Source: Burkholderiales bacterium (GTDB lineage Bacteria; Pseudomonadota; Gammaproteobacteria; Burkholderiales; Burkholderiaceae_E). Taken from it: a stretch of DNA of 64,000 nucleotides. The stretch's first letter is position 1. Each line of letters begins with the position of its first letter. The stretch covers positions 1-64,000 of the forward strand of contig JAPLQF010000021.1 of the NCBI GenBank assembly GCA_026399875.1, read 5' to 3'. Below the pieces are notes generated by a model. That model was not told the origin of the DNA and did not search any database. It saw only the letters and a list, made by a program, of their open reading frames with translations. The position numbers and the translations under genes are program-made. Below, in pieces: positions 35,395 to 45,903 of this stretch.

Positions 35395-36446
35395 CCAAGC
35401 AGTTGGCGGGTATCCAGACCGAACTGCGCGCGCAGCCTGGCGGCCATCCCGGGTCGTGCGCTGAACTCGTAGACCAGCGCGAGGTTGTGGGCGGCAAGGC
35501 GCCCGCCGCGACCCTGCACCGCACCGGCGATATCAGGCCGCTCGCCGATTGCCAGGCATCTGAGCCAGGCGGTCTCGGCCTTTGCCAGCAATGGCGCGGC
35601 CTGCGCCGGGTTGTTGACCGCCCAGTCGAGCAGCACATCCCCGAGGGCAAAAAAGACGTCGGGCGACTCGGCGCAGTGGATCTGCTCGAGGGTTGCCAGC
35701 TTCAAGGCCTCGGCGTGCTGGCCGAGCCGCTTGAGCACGAAGAGCCTGCGGGCGACGAGGTCGGAGCGCCATGGCGCATCCGGCTCGGCAAGCGTCAGCG
35801 CGCGAGAAAAGAAGTGTTCTGCAAGCTCGTGCTCGTCATAGACCGCGGCATCCTTGCCGATCTGGTAGCACAGGTAGGCATCGTCCGGATGCTCGGCCAG
35901 GTCGGCCTCGAGCAGCCGGCGGTTGCGCCCGCGCTTGGCGGCGAGCGCCGCGGGTGAATAGCCGTCATGGCCGATGTGAATCGGCAGGCGTCGAACCGCC
36001 AGGCTGTGAGAGGGCTGCTCGTGAATGCGCCCGGCATAGCGCACCGAGCCAGGCAGCACGCGACTCAGCCAGCTGTCGGCGCGTTCTTCGCCGCGCTCGC
36101 CGAAGCGCTCTTCCATGCGCACCGCGCCCACGAATTCGGGGGCTGTGCCGGCGAGATCGCGTATCGATTCGCCGCCGCTCACCAGCCACTCATCCGCATC
36201 GAGCACAAGATGCCAGTCGGCGTCGGCCATTGCCAGTGCGGCATTGCGGGCCGCCGAAAAGTCGTCGCACCAGGTGAACTGGCCGACGGTCGCACCGTTC
36301 GCCCGCGCAATGTCGATCGTGGCATCGAGCGAGCCGGTATCAAGCACGCAGACCCGGTCGACCCAGGGTGCCACGCTGGCGAGCAGTCGGCCGATACGCG
36401 GCGCTTCGTCGCGGGCGATGACCACCAGCGCGACCGAATGGCTCAC
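35391..36446 (-). CDS. GT2 glycosyltransferase with TPR-like C-terminus
   Basis: 351 residues from a GTG at 36446 overlapping the previous stop (GTGA). The N-terminal GT-A domain has SVALVVIARDEAPRIGRLLA, VDRVCVLDTGSLDATIDIA, and the metal-binding DxD in WHLVLDADEWLVSGG. This is the WaaE/KdtX-like GT2 branch. From about residue 185 the sequence becomes helical repeats (ADLAEHPDDAYLCYQIGKDA; ELAEHFFSRALTLAEP), TPR-like. It likely adds a sugar to LPS or another surface glycan; the donor and acceptor are unknown. It is coupled to the lipoprotein and fabI genes. Confidence 0.9.
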   Translation of the reverse strand: MSHSVALVVIARDEAPRIGRLLASVAPWVDRVCVLDTGSLDATIDIARANGATVGQFTWCDDFSAARNAALAMADADWHLVLDADEWLVSGGESIRDLAGTAPEFVGAVRMEERFGERGEERADSWLSRVLPGSVRYAGRIHEQPSHSLAVRRLPIHIGHDGYSPAALAAKRGRNRRLLEADLAEHPDDAYLCYQIGKDAAVYDEHELAEHFFSRALTLAEPDAPWRSDLVARRLFVLKRLGQHAEALKLATLEQIHCAESPDVFFALGDVLLDWAVNNPAQAAPLLAKAETAWLRCLAIGERPDIAGAVQGRGGRLAAHNLALVYEFSARPGMAARLRAQFGLDTRQLLG

Positions 36447-37333
36447 CGAAACCGCACCGATACCGACGGATTGCCCGGCAGCCCTTCATAGACCACCCGC
36501 ACCGTCTGCCCGGCCTGGGGCGGCAAAGGGCGCGAGAACGAGCCGAGCGACAGCAGGTCGCCCGGTTTGAGGGTGATGCCCGACTTCTTCAGGTCGTCGG
36601 CCAGCCAGATGACCGCGTTCAGCGGATGATCGAGGATCGCCGAGCCCTTGCCGCTGTCGAGCTCCTTGCCGTTGCCGTCGATGACCCGAACCGTCATGTC
36701 GCGAAGTGCTGCCGACAGCGCTGCCGACTGTGCCGATGAGGGCGTGACCGCGATCGGTGCGCCGAGCACGCCAAGCCGCGCGCCGGCATTGATCAGGGTG
36801 ATCGTCGGGCCGTTGATGCGCGTGGGGTCCTTGACAATCAGATCGGGCAATTCGATGAACGGCCTGATTGACGCGATCGAGGCCAGCACCTGTTCGGGCG
36901 TGCGCGCCTCATGGATCGAGGCATCACGGACCACCACCACCAGGTCTGCTTCAAACACCGGCAGGGCGCCGAATCGGGCCGGCACCTCGGCGCCGTCGGC
37001 CACGATCATGGCATCGAGCAGCGTGCCTCGCACCGGCGCCGAATAGTTGAAGCGCTTTTGCACCGCCGGATTGGTGAGTGCGGCCTTGTAGCCGACCACC
37101 TTGCCGTAGCGCTCGCCCAGAAGCCGCACGAACTTGTCGCGACCGCAGACCGCACCGGCCAGGCTCAGGGCGTCCGACGGATTGGGCAGGGGCTCGAGCG
37201 CGGCATAGGCGCGGGTGATTTCCGCGATCGCAGCATCGTCGGGGCAGGTTGGCGGATCGGGTTGGCGGCTGGCGCAGGCAGACAGACACGCCGCGATCAG
37301 CAGCGCGAGCCACCCGGCGCCAACCGGTTTCAT
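36443..37333 (-). CDS. Hydratase/FAH-family predicted lipoprotein (MhpD-like)
   Basis: A 296-residue protein. The N-terminus [20 protein letters not shown] is a lipoprotein signal with lipobox LSAC (Cys about 20), followed by ASRQPDPP. The rest resembles 2-keto-4-pentenoate hydratase (MhpD) and the fumarylacetoacetate hydrolase fold: [40 protein letters not shown] then ADLVVVV (E-x-D where family members have E-x-E for the metal), [10 protein letters not shown], and [20 protein letters not shown]. Exported forms are uncommon because the known enzymes are cytosolic. It is coupled on both sides by 4-bp overlaps to fabI and the glycosyltransferase. Confidence 0.85.
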   Translation of the reverse strand: MKPVGAGWLALLIAACLSACASRQPDPPTCPDDAAIAEITRAYAALEPLPNPSDALSLAGAVCGRDKFVRLLGERYGKVVGYKAALTNPAVQKRFNYSAPVRGTLLDAMIVADGAEVPARFGALPVFEADLVVVVRDASIHEARTPEQVLASIASIRPFIELPDLIVKDPTRINGPTITLINAGARLGVLGAPIAVTPSSAQSAALSAALRDMTVRVIDGNGKELDSGKGSAILDHPLNAVIWLADDLKKSGITLKPGDLLSLGSFSRPLPPQAGQTVRVVYEGLPGNPSVSVRFR

Positions 37334-38118
37334 GAGGGCTCGCCCATGCCCGGCACACCGATCGAGAAACCGGCATCGACATAAGTGATCTCGCCAGTGA
37401 TGCCCGAGGCCATGTCCGACAGCATGAAGGCGGCCACATTGCCGACTTCTTCGGTGGTCACGTTGCGGCGCATCGGCGAGTGCTGCTCGGCGAAATCGAG
37501 CAGCTTTGAGAAGCCCTTGATGCCCGAAGCAGCCAGCGTCTTAATCGGGCCGGCCGAGATAGCGTTGACCCGCGTGCCGTGAGGCCCGAGGCTGGTGGCC
37601 ATATAGCGCACGCTGGCTTCGAGCGAGGCCTTGGCCATGCCCATGATGTTGTAGTTGGGCACTGCGCGCACCGCGCCGAGATAAGACAGCGTGATCAGCG
37701 CACCATTTCGTCCGGCCATCAGTGGTCTGGCCGCCCCGCCGACTGCGGCAAAACTGTAGGCCGAGATATCGTGCGCGACCCGGAAGGCCTCACGTGACAG
37801 GCCGTCATAGAGATCGCCGGTGATCGCCTCGCGTGGCGCAAAGGCCACCGCATGGACCACGCCGTCGAGCCCGTCCCAGACCTTGCCCAGGTCGGCAAAG
37901 AGCGCCTCGATCTGGGCGTCCTCGGCCACATCGCAGGCAAAGACCTTGTCGGAGCCGAATTCGGCGGCCATTTCGGTGATCCGGTCGCGAAAGCGCTCGG
38001 TCTGGTAAGTGAAGGCGAGTTCGGCGCCCTGCTTGCGGCAGGCCTGCGCCACGCCATAAGCAATCGAGCGGTTCGACAACAAGCCCATGATAAGAATGCG
38101 TTTGCCGGCCAGGAACAT
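37330..38118 (-). CDS. fabI: Enoyl-[acyl-carrier-protein] reductase
   Basis: 262 residues from ATG 38118 ([20 protein letters not shown]), with CGGAGA upstream; the longer open frame to 38361 overlaps the divergent yejA-like gene and is acidic nonsense. FabI signatures are the N-terminal [13 protein letters not shown] cofactor loop, the active-site Tyr-x6-Lys in [17 protein letters not shown], and [13 protein letters not shown]. It reduces trans-2-enoyl-ACP with NADH in the last step of fatty-acid elongation. It heads an operon with the hydratase-like lipoprotein and GT2 genes. Only 25 bases separate it from the divergent transporter gene, so promoters must overlap coding DNA. Confidence 0.96.
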   Translation of the reverse strand: MFLAGKRILIMGLLSNRSIAYGVAQACRKQGAELAFTYQTERFRDRITEMAAEFGSDKVFACDVAEDAQIEALFADLGKVWDGLDGVVHAVAFAPREAITGDLYDGLSREAFRVAHDISAYSFAAVGGAARPLMAGRNGALITLSYLGAVRAVPNYNIMGMAKASLEASVRYMATSLGPHGTRVNAISAGPIKTLAASGIKGFSKLLDFAEQHSPMRRNVTTEEVGNVAAFMLSDMASGITGEITYVDAGFSIGVPGMGEPS

Positions 38119-38143
38119 CCGGTTTCTCCGATAGAATTTTGTC

Positions 38144-40099
38144 ATGTCGATTGTCGCACGCTGGATTGCCCGGGTCATCGCGGGCGCGGGGCTCCTCCTG
38201 GCGGCAGCCGGCGGCGTGCTGGCTGCCGGGCCGGGGTCGTCGGCGGGCACTGCCTCAGTTTCGTCGTCAGTGTCGTCCTCAGTTTCGTCGTCAGTGGCGT
38301 CTTCCACTGCGTCTCCAGTGCTATCCCCGTCCAGCGATTCGGACGGCTTTGTCGCCGCCATGGCCTGGGGGGCGCAGCCCCGCTATCAGCCAGGATTCAC
38401 CCACTTCAACTATGTCAACCCGGATGCGCCTCGGGGCGGCACGCTTTCGCTCGATGGTTTCGGCTCCTTCGACAAGGTCAATCCCTTTACCCTCAAGGGC
38501 GTGGTGGCCGCCGGCGTCGGTCCATTGATGTTCGACTCCCTCACCGAACAAAGCGAAGACGAGCCCTTCTCTGTTTACGGGCTGCTGGCCGAGTCGATGC
38601 GCTTCGCACCCGATGGCCTCTCGATGACCTTCCGGCTCAATGCCAGGGCACGCTTTTCAAATGGCGACCCGGTGCTGGCGGCCGATGTGCGGCATTCCTA
38701 CGAGACGCTGATGAGCAAGCTGGCGCATCCGCGCTACCGCAATCTCTTTGCCGATGTGAAGTCGGTCGCCACGCCCGATGAACGCACGGTGCGTTTCGAA
38801 TTCAAGCGTCGCAACCACGAGCTGCACATGATCCTGGGCTCGCTGCCGGTGTTCTCGCGCAAATGGGGTAACGGCAAACCCTTCGATCAGATCGTCCAGG
38901 ATCCGCCGATTGCCAGCGGCCCCTATCGCATCGACACCGTCGACTGGGGCAAGTCGATTGTCTATGCGCGGCGCGCCGATTACTGGGCCGATCGCGAACC
39001 GGTGCGCCGCGGCATGTTCAATTTCGATCGCGTCGGTTACACCTACTTCAAGGATGAAGTCGCGCGTCTGGAGGGATTCAAGGCCGGCCAGTTCGACTGG
39101 ATCTTCGAAAATTCCGCCAAGAACTGGGCTCGTGGTCATGTCGGGCCGCGATACCGCTCGGGCGAGTTGCGCAAGCAGCAGTTCGTGCATGCCAACAGCG
39201 CCGGCATCCAGGGCTTTGTGATGAACACCCGCCGGCCGCCTTTCGCCGATGTCCGGGTGCGAAAGGCGCTCGCCCAGGCCTTCGACTTCGAGTGGATGAA
39301 CCGCCAGGTCTTCTACGACCAGTACGCCCGCACGCCGAGCTACTTCACCAATTCCGACATGCAGGCCACCGGCCTGCCCGATGCCGACGAGCTCGCGCTG
39401 CTCGAGCCGCTGCGCAGCAAGCTCGACCCGGCGGTGTTCGGCGAGGCGCCGATGCCGCCCGACACGATCGCGCCCCATACGCTGCGCGACAACCTGCGCA
39501 CCGCGCTTGCGCTCCTCAAGGAAGCAGGCTGGACGGTCGCCCCAGACGGCCTGCTGCGCAATGCCCGCGGCGAGCCCTTCGCCTTCGAGGTACTGTCCTA
39601 CTCCAAGGCGCTCGAGCGCATCGCGGTGCCCTGGGCCCGAAATCTCGAGAAGCTCGGCATCCAGGCCAGGCTGCGTGTCACCGATCCGGTGCTCTTCCAG
39701 AAACGCATGGACGAGTTTGATTTCGATGTCACCGTCATCTCGCTGCCGGCGAGCCAGACGCCCGGTAACGAGCTGCTCGAGCGCTTCTCCAGTGCAGCGG
39801 CCGATGAGAAGGGCTCCGACAATGCGCCTGGCATCAAGGATCCGGCAGTCGATGCACTGATCGCGCAGATCCTTCGCAGCGACAGCCGCGCCTCACTGGT
39901 GACCGGCGCACGCGCCCTCGACCGGGTGCTGCGCAATGGCTGGTATCTGGTGCCGCATTTTTATGCCGCCAGCCATCGGGTGGCCTATCGCGATGTCTTC
40001 GGCATTCCGGCCACCCTGCCCAAGTACTACACCGCACCGAGCTGGGCGCTCAAGACCTGGTGGCGAAAGCCCGAGGGTCAGACTGCTGTGGCCCGCTGA
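38144..40099 (+). CDS. yejA: Peptide ABC transporter substrate-binding protein, YejA-like
   Basis: A 651-residue periplasmic protein of family 5 (SBP_bac_5). The signal peptide ends near AAGGVLAAG, followed by a Ser/Val low-complexity linker (12-bp DNA repeats at 38260-38307). The body starts [20 protein letters not shown], then [20 protein letters not shown], the YejA-type start, with [20 protein letters not shown] and [20 protein letters not shown]. It ends [20 protein letters not shown]. It captures peptides for the YejBEF channel. The yejA, yejB, yejE, yejF order is conserved. Confidence 0.94.
   Translation: MSIVARWIARVIAGAGLLLAAAGGVLAAGPGSSAGTASVSSSVSSSVSSSVASSTASPVLSPSSDSDGFVAAMAWGAQPRYQPGFTHFNYVNPDAPRGGTLSLDGFGSFDKVNPFTLKGVVAAGVGPLMFDSLTEQSEDEPFSVYGLLAESMRFAPDGLSMTFRLNARARFSNGDPVLAADVRHSYETLMSKLAHPRYRNLFADVKSVATPDERTVRFEFKRRNHELHMILGSLPVFSRKWGNGKPFDQIVQDPPIASGPYRIDTVDWGKSIVYARRADYWADREPVRRGMFNFDRVGYTYFKDEVARLEGFKAGQFDWIFENSAKNWARGHVGPRYRSGELRKQQFVHANSAGIQGFVMNTRRPPFADVRVRKALAQAFDFEWMNRQVFYDQYARTPSYFTNSDMQATGLPDADELALLEPLRSKLDPAVFGEAPMPPDTIAPHTLRDNLRTALALLKEAGWTVAPDGLLRNARGEPFAFEVLSYSKALERIAVPWARNLEKLGIQARLRVTDPVLFQKRMDEFDFDVTVISLPASQTPGNELLERFSSAAADEKGSDNAPGIKDPAVDALIAQILRSDSRASLVTGARALDRVLRNGWYLVPHFYAASHRVAYRDVFGIPATLPKYYTAPSWALKTWWRKPEGQTAVAR
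38260..38307 (+). repeat. Four 12-bp in-frame repeats in yejA
   Basis: Units GTTTCGTCGTCA, GTGTCGTCCTCA, GTTTCGTCGTCA and GTGGCGTCTTCC encode V-S-S-S-like tetrapeptides just after the signal peptide. Copy number could vary without a frameshift. Confidence 0.6.
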
Positions 40100-40102
40100 C
40101 CG

Positions 40103-41149
40103 ATGCTCGCCTATCTCGTCAAACGTATCCTGCTGATGGTGCCGACGCTCTTCGGCATTCTGCTGATTACCTTCGCGGTCATGCAGTTCGTGCCGGGCGG
40201 CCCGGTCGAGCAGCTGCTGCAGGAGCTGCGCGGCCGGGGCGCGCCCGGCGAGGTGGCCACCAGTGACAACACCTATCGCGGTCGGCAGGGTGTCGATGAA
40301 GCCAAGCTCGAGGAGATCCGCAAGCTCTATGGTTTCGACAAGCCGGCCCATGTCCGCTTCTGGGAGATGATCAAACGCTTTGCCCGCTTCGATCTCGGCA
40401 CCAGTTATTTCCAGCAGAAAAGTGTCTGGAACCTGATCAAGGAGAAGCTGCCGGTATCGATCAGCCTCGGGCTATGGACCTTCTTCATTTCCTACCTGGT
40501 CTCGATTCCACTCGGCATCGCCAAGGCGGTGCGCCACGGCAGCAGGTTCGATCTGGTCACCTCGACCCTGGTGCTGGCCGGCTATGCGATACCGAGCTTC
40601 GTGCTGGGCGTCGTTCTGCTGGTGCTCTTTGGCGGCGGCAGCTTCTGGCAGGTCTTTCCGCTGCGCGGGCTGACCTCCGACAACTTCGCGCAACTGTCGA
40701 TGGCCGGCAAGGTGATGGACTATCTCTGGCATATCGCGATGCCGGTCACCGCGATGGTGGTCGGCAGCTTCGCGGTCACCACCATGCTCACCAAGAACAC
40801 CTTTCTCGAAGAGATCAGGCGGCAATACGTGCTCACCGCGCGAGCCAAAGGGCTGTCCGAGACCACGGTGCTCTACAAGCATGTGTTTCGCAACGCGCTG
40901 ATTCCGCTGGTGACCGGATTTCCGGCGGCTTTCGTGGGTGCGTTTTTCACCGGCTCGCTGCTGATCGAGACCCTGTTTTCGCTCGACGGTCTGGGTCTGC
41001 TGTCTTACGAGTCGGTCATGAAGCGCGACTATCCGGTGGTGATGGGCACGCTCTTTCTCTTTACCCTGATCGGTCTGGTCACCAAGCTGGTCACCGATCT
41101 GGCCTATGTCTGGGTCGACCCGCGGGTCAAGTTCGAGGGCAATCGATGA
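40103..41149 (+). CDS. yejB: Peptide ABC transporter permease, YejB-like
   Basis: A 348-residue inner-membrane permease of the DppB/OppB type. It begins MLAYLVKRILLMVPTLFGIL then LITFAVMQFVPGGPVEQLLQ, the YejB start. The EAA-like loop is RRQYVLTARAKGLSETTVLY then KHVFRNALIPL, and the last helices include TLFLFTLIGLVTKLVTDLAY. It begins three bases after yejA and overlaps yejE by ATGA. Confidence 0.95.
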   Translation: MLAYLVKRILLMVPTLFGILLITFAVMQFVPGGPVEQLLQELRGRGAPGEVATSDNTYRGRQGVDEAKLEEIRKLYGFDKPAHVRFWEMIKRFARFDLGTSYFQQKSVWNLIKEKLPVSISLGLWTFFISYLVSIPLGIAKAVRHGSRFDLVTSTLVLAGYAIPSFVLGVVLLVLFGGGSFWQVFPLRGLTSDNFAQLSMAGKVMDYLWHIAMPVTAMVVGSFAVTTMLTKNTFLEEIRRQYVLTARAKGLSETTVLYKHVFRNALIPLVTGFPAAFVGAFFTGSLLIETLFSLDGLGLLSYESVMKRDYPVVMGTLFLFTLIGLVTKLVTDLAYVWVDPRVKFEGNR

Positions 41150-42252
41150 GCGGGTCAGTGCCGACATCAATGCCGACATCAGTGCCGGCATCCGCGCCCG
41201 CGGCGGCATCAGCCACGGCAGCCGTGCTGCCGCCTTCGGTCTCCCCCAGGCGCCGCGCCTGGCGCCGCTTTCGCACCGATCGGCGCGGCTGGTGGAGTCT
41301 TTGGATCTTCGTGGTGCTGGTGGCCCTGAGTCTTTGCGCCGAACTCATCTCCAACGATCGGCCGATCGTCGCGCACTACAGCGGAAAAACATTTTTTCCG
41401 CTGTTCAAGAATTATCCCGAGACGAGTTTCGGCGGCGATTTCGCCACCCAGACCGACTATCTGGACCCTTTCATCCGCGAGCAGCTCGCCCGGCCAGGCA
41501 ATTGGGCGATCTATCCGCTCAACGCCTATCGTTTCGACACCATCAACTATTTCTCGCCCAGCCCCAACCCGGCGCCGCCGTCGGCGGTCAACTGGCTTGG
41601 CACCGATGATCGCGGCCGCGATGTGCTCGCCCGCCTCATCTACGGCTTTCGGGTGTCGGTGCTCTTCGGGCTGGCACTGACTGCCATTGGCGTCGCGATC
41701 GGCCTGATCACCGGCGCGATTCAGGGCTATTTCGGCGGAAAGACCGACCTGATCCTGCAGCGCTTCATCGAGGTCTGGGGCTCGATGCCCGAGCTCTATC
41801 TGCTGCTGATCTTCGCCTCGCTCTTCGAACCGGGGGTGCTGATCCTGCTGGTGATCCTGTCGCTCTTTGGCTGGATGGGGCTGTCCGACTATGTCCGGGC
41901 CGAGTTCCTGCGCAACCGCAATCTCGAATATGTCACCGCGGCGCGCGCGCTCGGCCTGTCCAACTCGCAGATCATCCGGCGCCATGTGCTGCCCAACAGC
42001 CTCACCCCGGTGATCGCTTTCCTGCCGTTTCGCATGAGTGGCGCCATTCTCGCGCTGACCAGTCTCGACTTCCTCGGGCTGGGCGTGCCCCCATCGACCG
42101 CCAGCCTTGGCGAGCTGCTCGCGCAGGGCAAGGCCAATCTCGATGCCTGGTGGATCACGCTGACCACTTTCACCGTGCTGGTTGGCACCCTGATGCTGCT
42201 GATCTTCATCGGCGAGGCACTTCGCAACGCGCTGGATACCCGTCGTGGCTGA
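41146..42252 (+). CDS. yejE: Peptide ABC transporter permease, YejE-like
   Basis: 368 residues from ATG 41146, overlapping the yejB stop (ATGA); a much longer open frame upstream is a shadow of yejB. There is a Pro/Ala/Ser-rich N-terminal tail (about 1-35). The YejE-specific segment is FFPLFKNYPETSFGGDFATQ and VNWLGTDDRGRDVLARLIYG (about 145-165). The EAA-like loop is YVTAARALGLSNSQIIRRHV and the end is [16 protein letters not shown]. It pairs with YejB to form the membrane channel. Confidence 0.95.
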   Translation: MSGSVPTSMPTSVPASAPAAASATAAVLPPSVSPRRRAWRRFRTDRRGWWSLWIFVVLVALSLCAELISNDRPIVAHYSGKTFFPLFKNYPETSFGGDFATQTDYLDPFIREQLARPGNWAIYPLNAYRFDTINYFSPSPNPAPPSAVNWLGTDDRGRDVLARLIYGFRVSVLFGLALTAIGVAIGLITGAIQGYFGGKTDLILQRFIEVWGSMPELYLLLIFASLFEPGVLILLVILSLFGWMGLSDYVRAEFLRNRNLEYVTAARALGLSNSQIIRRHVLPNSLTPVIAFLPFRMSGAILALTSLDFLGLGVPPSTASLGELLAQGKANLDAWWITLTTFTVLVGTLMLLIFIGEALRNALDTRRG

Positions 42253-43882
42253 CACACCGATGTCACCCGTGCCGACACCGGCGGGCGTCGATGGCCGCGC
42301 CGAGCGGCTGCTCGAGGTCGAGGGCCTGAGCGTGAGCTTCGAGACGCCCACCGGCCGGTTCAAGGCGGTCGACGGGGTGTCCTTCGAGATCCGGCGTGGC
42401 GAAAAATTTGCGCTGGTCGGCGAGTCTGGGTCGGGCAAGACCCTGACCGCGCTGGCCTTGCTCGGCCTGGCCGGCGATGCCGGTGTCGAGGGGCGCGTGA
42501 CGCTTGCCGGGCGCGACCTCTCCAGCCTGTCGCAGCAGCAGATGCGCGGTGTGCGCGGCAAGGAGATCGCCATGATCTTCCAGGAGCCGATGACCGCCCT
42601 CAATCCGCTCTTTGCAATCGGTGACCAGATCGGTGAAACCCTGGTGCTGCATGAGGGGCTCAGTCGCATTGCCGCGCGAGCGCGCGCGGTCGAACTGCTC
42701 GAGCTCACCGGCGTGCCCGAACCGCAGCGGCGGGTGCATAGCTATCCGCATGAGCTCTCGGGCGGCCAGCGCCAGCGGGCCATGATTGCGATGGCGCTCG
42801 CCTGCCAGCCCTCGCTGCTGGTGGCCGATGAGCCCACCACCGCGCTCGATGTGACCATCCAGCGGCAGATTGTCGAGTTGCTCGACGATCTTCAGCGGCG
42901 CATCGGTATGGCAGTGCTGCTGATCAGCCATGACCTGCCGCTGGTGCGCCGCTTTGCCGATCGGGTCGGTGTGATGCGCGCCGGCAAGCTGGTCGAGATC
43001 GCTCCCACCGGTCAACTCTTCGATGCGCCGGTCGACCCCTATACCCGCCGCCTGATCGACAGCCGGCCGCGTCGTTCGCTGGCGCCGGTTGCCACTGACG
43101 CGCCCGAACTGCTGCGAGGTGAGGGCGTCGGCTGCCGGTTCTGGTTCAAGTCGGGCTGGTTCGGTCGCAAGCCTTTCGATGCAGTGCGCGAGGTCGATCT
43201 CAGCCTGGCCCGCGGCGAAACCCTGGGCATCGTCGGCGAATCCGGCTCGGGCAAGACCACGCTCGGCATGACACTGCTGCGGCTGGCTTCGGGCGATCCG
43301 TCGGGGCAGATTCATTTCGGTGGCCAGCGGCTCGACACCCTGTCGCAATCGGCGCTGCGGCCGGTGCGGCGTCGAATGCAGGTGGTCTTTCAGGATCCCT
43401 ACAACTCGCTGTCACCGCGCATGACGATCGAGCAGATCGTGGGCGAGGGCGTGTCACTGCATCAGCCCGAGCTCTCACAGGCACAGCGACGAGATTCGAT
43501 CGTCCAGATGCTGCATGAAGTGGGGCTGGATGCGAACGCACTGACGCGCTATCCGCATGAGTTCTCCGGCGGCCAACGCCAGCGAATTGCGATTGCCAGA
43601 GCCGCCATTCTGAACCCCGAACTGATGCTGCTCGATGAGCCGACCTCGGCCCTCGATGTGTCGGTGCAGCAGCAGGTGCTCGAGCTGCTTGGCGCATTGC
43701 AGCGACGATTGGGCTTGAGCTATCTCTTCATCACCCACGACCTTGCGGTCATCCGCGCCATGGCGCATCGGGTGCTGGTGATGAAGGACGGGCGGGTGGT
43801 CGAAACCGGCGAAACCGAGGCGCTCTTTGCGGCGCCCCGGGCCGACTACACCCGCCAGCTGATCTCGGCGATCAACGGCTGA
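42245..43882 (+). CDS. yejF: Peptide ABC transporter ATP-binding protein, YejF-like (two NBDs)
   Basis: 545 residues from GTG 42245, overlapping the yejE stop; ATG 42260 is an alternative. Two nucleotide-binding domains are fused. The first has Walker [13 protein letters not shown], signature [15 protein letters not shown], Walker [13 protein letters not shown]. The second has [27 protein letters not shown] and [12 protein letters not shown]. An oligopeptide-family extension ([12 protein letters not shown]) follows the first domain. It powers YejABEF peptide uptake. It converges on the lytic transglycosylase gene with only seven bases between stops. Confidence 0.95.
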   Translation: MADTPMSPVPTPAGVDGRAERLLEVEGLSVSFETPTGRFKAVDGVSFEIRRGEKFALVGESGSGKTLTALALLGLAGDAGVEGRVTLAGRDLSSLSQQQMRGVRGKEIAMIFQEPMTALNPLFAIGDQIGETLVLHEGLSRIAARARAVELLELTGVPEPQRRVHSYPHELSGGQRQRAMIAMALACQPSLLVADEPTTALDVTIQRQIVELLDDLQRRIGMAVLLISHDLPLVRRFADRVGVMRAGKLVEIAPTGQLFDAPVDPYTRRLIDSRPRRSLAPVATDAPELLRGEGVGCRFWFKSGWFGRKPFDAVREVDLSLARGETLGIVGESGSGKTTLGMTLLRLASGDPSGQIHFGGQRLDTLSQSALRPVRRRMQVVFQDPYNSLSPRMTIEQIVGEGVSLHQPELSQAQRRDSIVQMLHEVGLDANALTRYPHEFSGGQRQRIAIARAAILNPELMLLDEPTSALDVSVQQQVLELLGALQRRLGLSYLFITHDLAVIRAMAHRVLVMKDGRVVETGETEALFAAPRADYTRQLISAING

Positions 43883-43889
43883 ATCGGTC

Positions 43890-45674
43890 TCAGGTACGGG
43901 CGACCTTGGTCGGGGCTTTTGCCGGCGCAGGCTTGGGCGGTGCCTTGTAGACCGTTTTGACGGTACTCGACGCACTGCCGGTTCGGCTGTTCGGTGCCGA
44001 TTTGGCCACCGGGCCGGACGAACGCGGCGGGTTTTTCGCACTGGCACTACCCGATTTGGCGCTGCCGACCTTGGCCTTCGAGGGGCGCGCCTGCGCCGAT
44101 CTGGCCGCTGAGGGCGGCGGATCGATCGCCTCCGGGGCGGCAGACAAGGGCGGCGTGAGGTCGGCTCTTGCCACCACCTGGCGTGCACCACCGACAGTCG
44201 TGAGCACGGTCTGGTTGCTGGCAGGGCGCACGAGCAGCCGGGTACCGGCACGGGCGGACTTGGCGCCGCCGTTCCAGGCGCTCAGCTGGGTCACGCTGAC
44301 CCCGTATCGCGATGCCACGCTGGCCATTGACTCACGCCGTCCGACCTGGTGATAGCTTGCGGTGATCGTGATCTGCTCATAGACCCGTGGCCCCTGAAAC
44401 GACTCGATCTGTAACTGGTCCTTGACCAGGGTTTGCGGTGCGATCAGCTGGGTCCCGGGCATGATCCGACCGCCGGGTTTCAGGCCATTGGCGCGCAGCA
44501 GCTCAGCGGTCGACACTCCCGACTGCCGGGCGACATCGTCGAGGGTTTCGCCGGGCTTGAGGGTGTAGGGCTGCCAGGACGCGAGCGGCTTGTCGTTCAT
44601 GCTGTGAATTTCAACCGCCGACAGGAAGCTGTCGATCCGATCAGCCGGGATGCGGATCTGGTTGTTGCGGCTGGCCGCGATCACCGGCCGATTGTGGGCA
44701 GGGTTGATCGCCACGAAGTCCTCGACACTCATGCCGGCGAACTGCGCAGCCAGTTTGAGGTCGATCGGCCTGGTTTTCTCGATGGTCGCGAAGTAGGGGC
44801 GGTTGGGCACATTCGGCAGCACGATACCGAGCGCACTCGCGTTCTGAACGATGTGCTTCAGAGCAATCAGTTTCGGGACGTAGTTGCGGGTCTCGTTGGG
44901 CATCGAGAGGCTGAGATAGTCGACCGGCAGGCCGCGTGCCCGGTTGTTCTTCACCGCGCGGGCCACTGCGTTTTCGCCCCAGTTGTAGGAGGCCAGCGCG
45001 AGGAACCAGTCGCGCTCGTTCATTTCGTAGATCTTCTGCAGATAATCGAGTGCGGCCCGGGTCGACTGGGCCACATCGCGACGGTTGTCGACCCACCAGT
45101 TCTGCGAGAGGTCGTATTGCTTGCCGGTGGAAGGGATGAACTGCCAAAGGCCGGCGGCCTGGGCGGACGACACAGCGACCGGGTTCATCGCGCTTTCGAC
45201 GAAGGGCAGCAGTGCGAGTTCGGTCGGCATGCCGCGGCGCTCGACTTCCTCGATGATGAAATAAAGATAGCGGCCACCGCGGCTGAACATCCGCTGCAGG
45301 CTTTCGCGATGGGCCAGGTAGTAGCGTTCTTTCTCACCCACCAGCGGGGTGTTCAGCTCCGGCATCGAAAAGCCGGCCCGCATGCGCGACCAGACGTCGT
45401 CGTACTGGGGCCGTGTAGTGCTCGACGGAGCAGACCTGAGCACACTGCTTGCCGAGGGCTGCAAGGCCTGCGGTAATTGCGCGATGCGCGGGCCCGCGTC
45501 GGGGACCACCGCCGGAGCCACCAACTGAGACGCCAACTGAGGCACCACCTGAGCCGTCGCCGGTGGGGTGGGTGCTTGCGGGCCCGTCGAGGCGCAGCCA
45601 ACGACCATCAGAAGCAGGGCGGCGGGGAGGAGGCGGGCGCATGGGCGCAGAATAGATCGGGCAGTCTGCTTCAA
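43890..45674 (-). CDS. mltD: Membrane-bound lytic murein transglycosylase, MltD-like
   Basis: 594 residues from a TTG at 45674 with AGAGG seven bases upstream. The lipoprotein signal is LLPAALLLMVVGCAST (Cys27). The SLT catalytic domain (about 140-300) has LLPFVESAMNPVAVSSAQAA with catalytic Glu about 160, GLWQFIPSTGKQYDLSQNWW, and ALASYNWGENAVARA. Two LysM modules follow (YTLKPGETLDDVARQSGVST; ASYHQVGRRESMASVASRYG), then an Ala/Ser/Lys-rich C-terminal tail of about 90 residues likely to touch peptidoglycan. It cuts murein with formation of anhydro-muropeptides. It is monocistronic. Confidence 0.94.
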   Translation of the reverse strand: MKQTARSILRPCARLLPAALLLMVVGCASTGPQAPTPPATAQVVPQLASQLVAPAVVPDAGPRIAQLPQALQPSASSVLRSAPSSTTRPQYDDVWSRMRAGFSMPELNTPLVGEKERYYLAHRESLQRMFSRGGRYLYFIIEEVERRGMPTELALLPFVESAMNPVAVSSAQAAGLWQFIPSTGKQYDLSQNWWVDNRRDVAQSTRAALDYLQKIYEMNERDWFLALASYNWGENAVARAVKNNRARGLPVDYLSLSMPNETRNYVPKLIALKHIVQNASALGIVLPNVPNRPYFATIEKTRPIDLKLAAQFAGMSVEDFVAINPAHNRPVIAASRNNQIRIPADRIDSFLSAVEIHSMNDKPLASWQPYTLKPGETLDDVARQSGVSTAELLRANGLKPGGRIMPGTQLIAPQTLVKDQLQIESFQGPRVYEQITITASYHQVGRRESMASVASRYGVSVTQLSAWNGGAKSARAGTRLLVRPASNQTVLTTVGGARQVVARADLTPPLSAAPEAIDPPPSAARSAQARPSKAKVGSAKSGSASAKNPPRSSGPVAKSAPNSRTGSASSTVKTVYKAPPKPAPAKAPTKVART

Positions 45675-45903
45675 CGCATACCTCTAAATGACTGTTTTTT
45701 AATCAGATTCGTCTTCACGGCTGCCGGCGATGCTACGAGACGAAGCCGTCGCGGTCAAGACACAATTGGCCGGTGGCGACCCTTTACCGATCGGCGCCAG
45801 TGCCGGGGGAGTCATCACCTTGCCGGTTTTCGCAGTCGGGGGCACAGTGACGGAATACCGAGAGAGTGGCCAAATTGAAGCACGAGCTAGGCAAAGGGGT
45901 GTC

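Noticed and set aside
38119-38361. N-terminal acidic extension of fabI
   Set aside because: It overlaps the divergent yejA signal and Ser-repeat region; the DDETEDD-like run is the antisense of those repeats. FabI starts at 38118.
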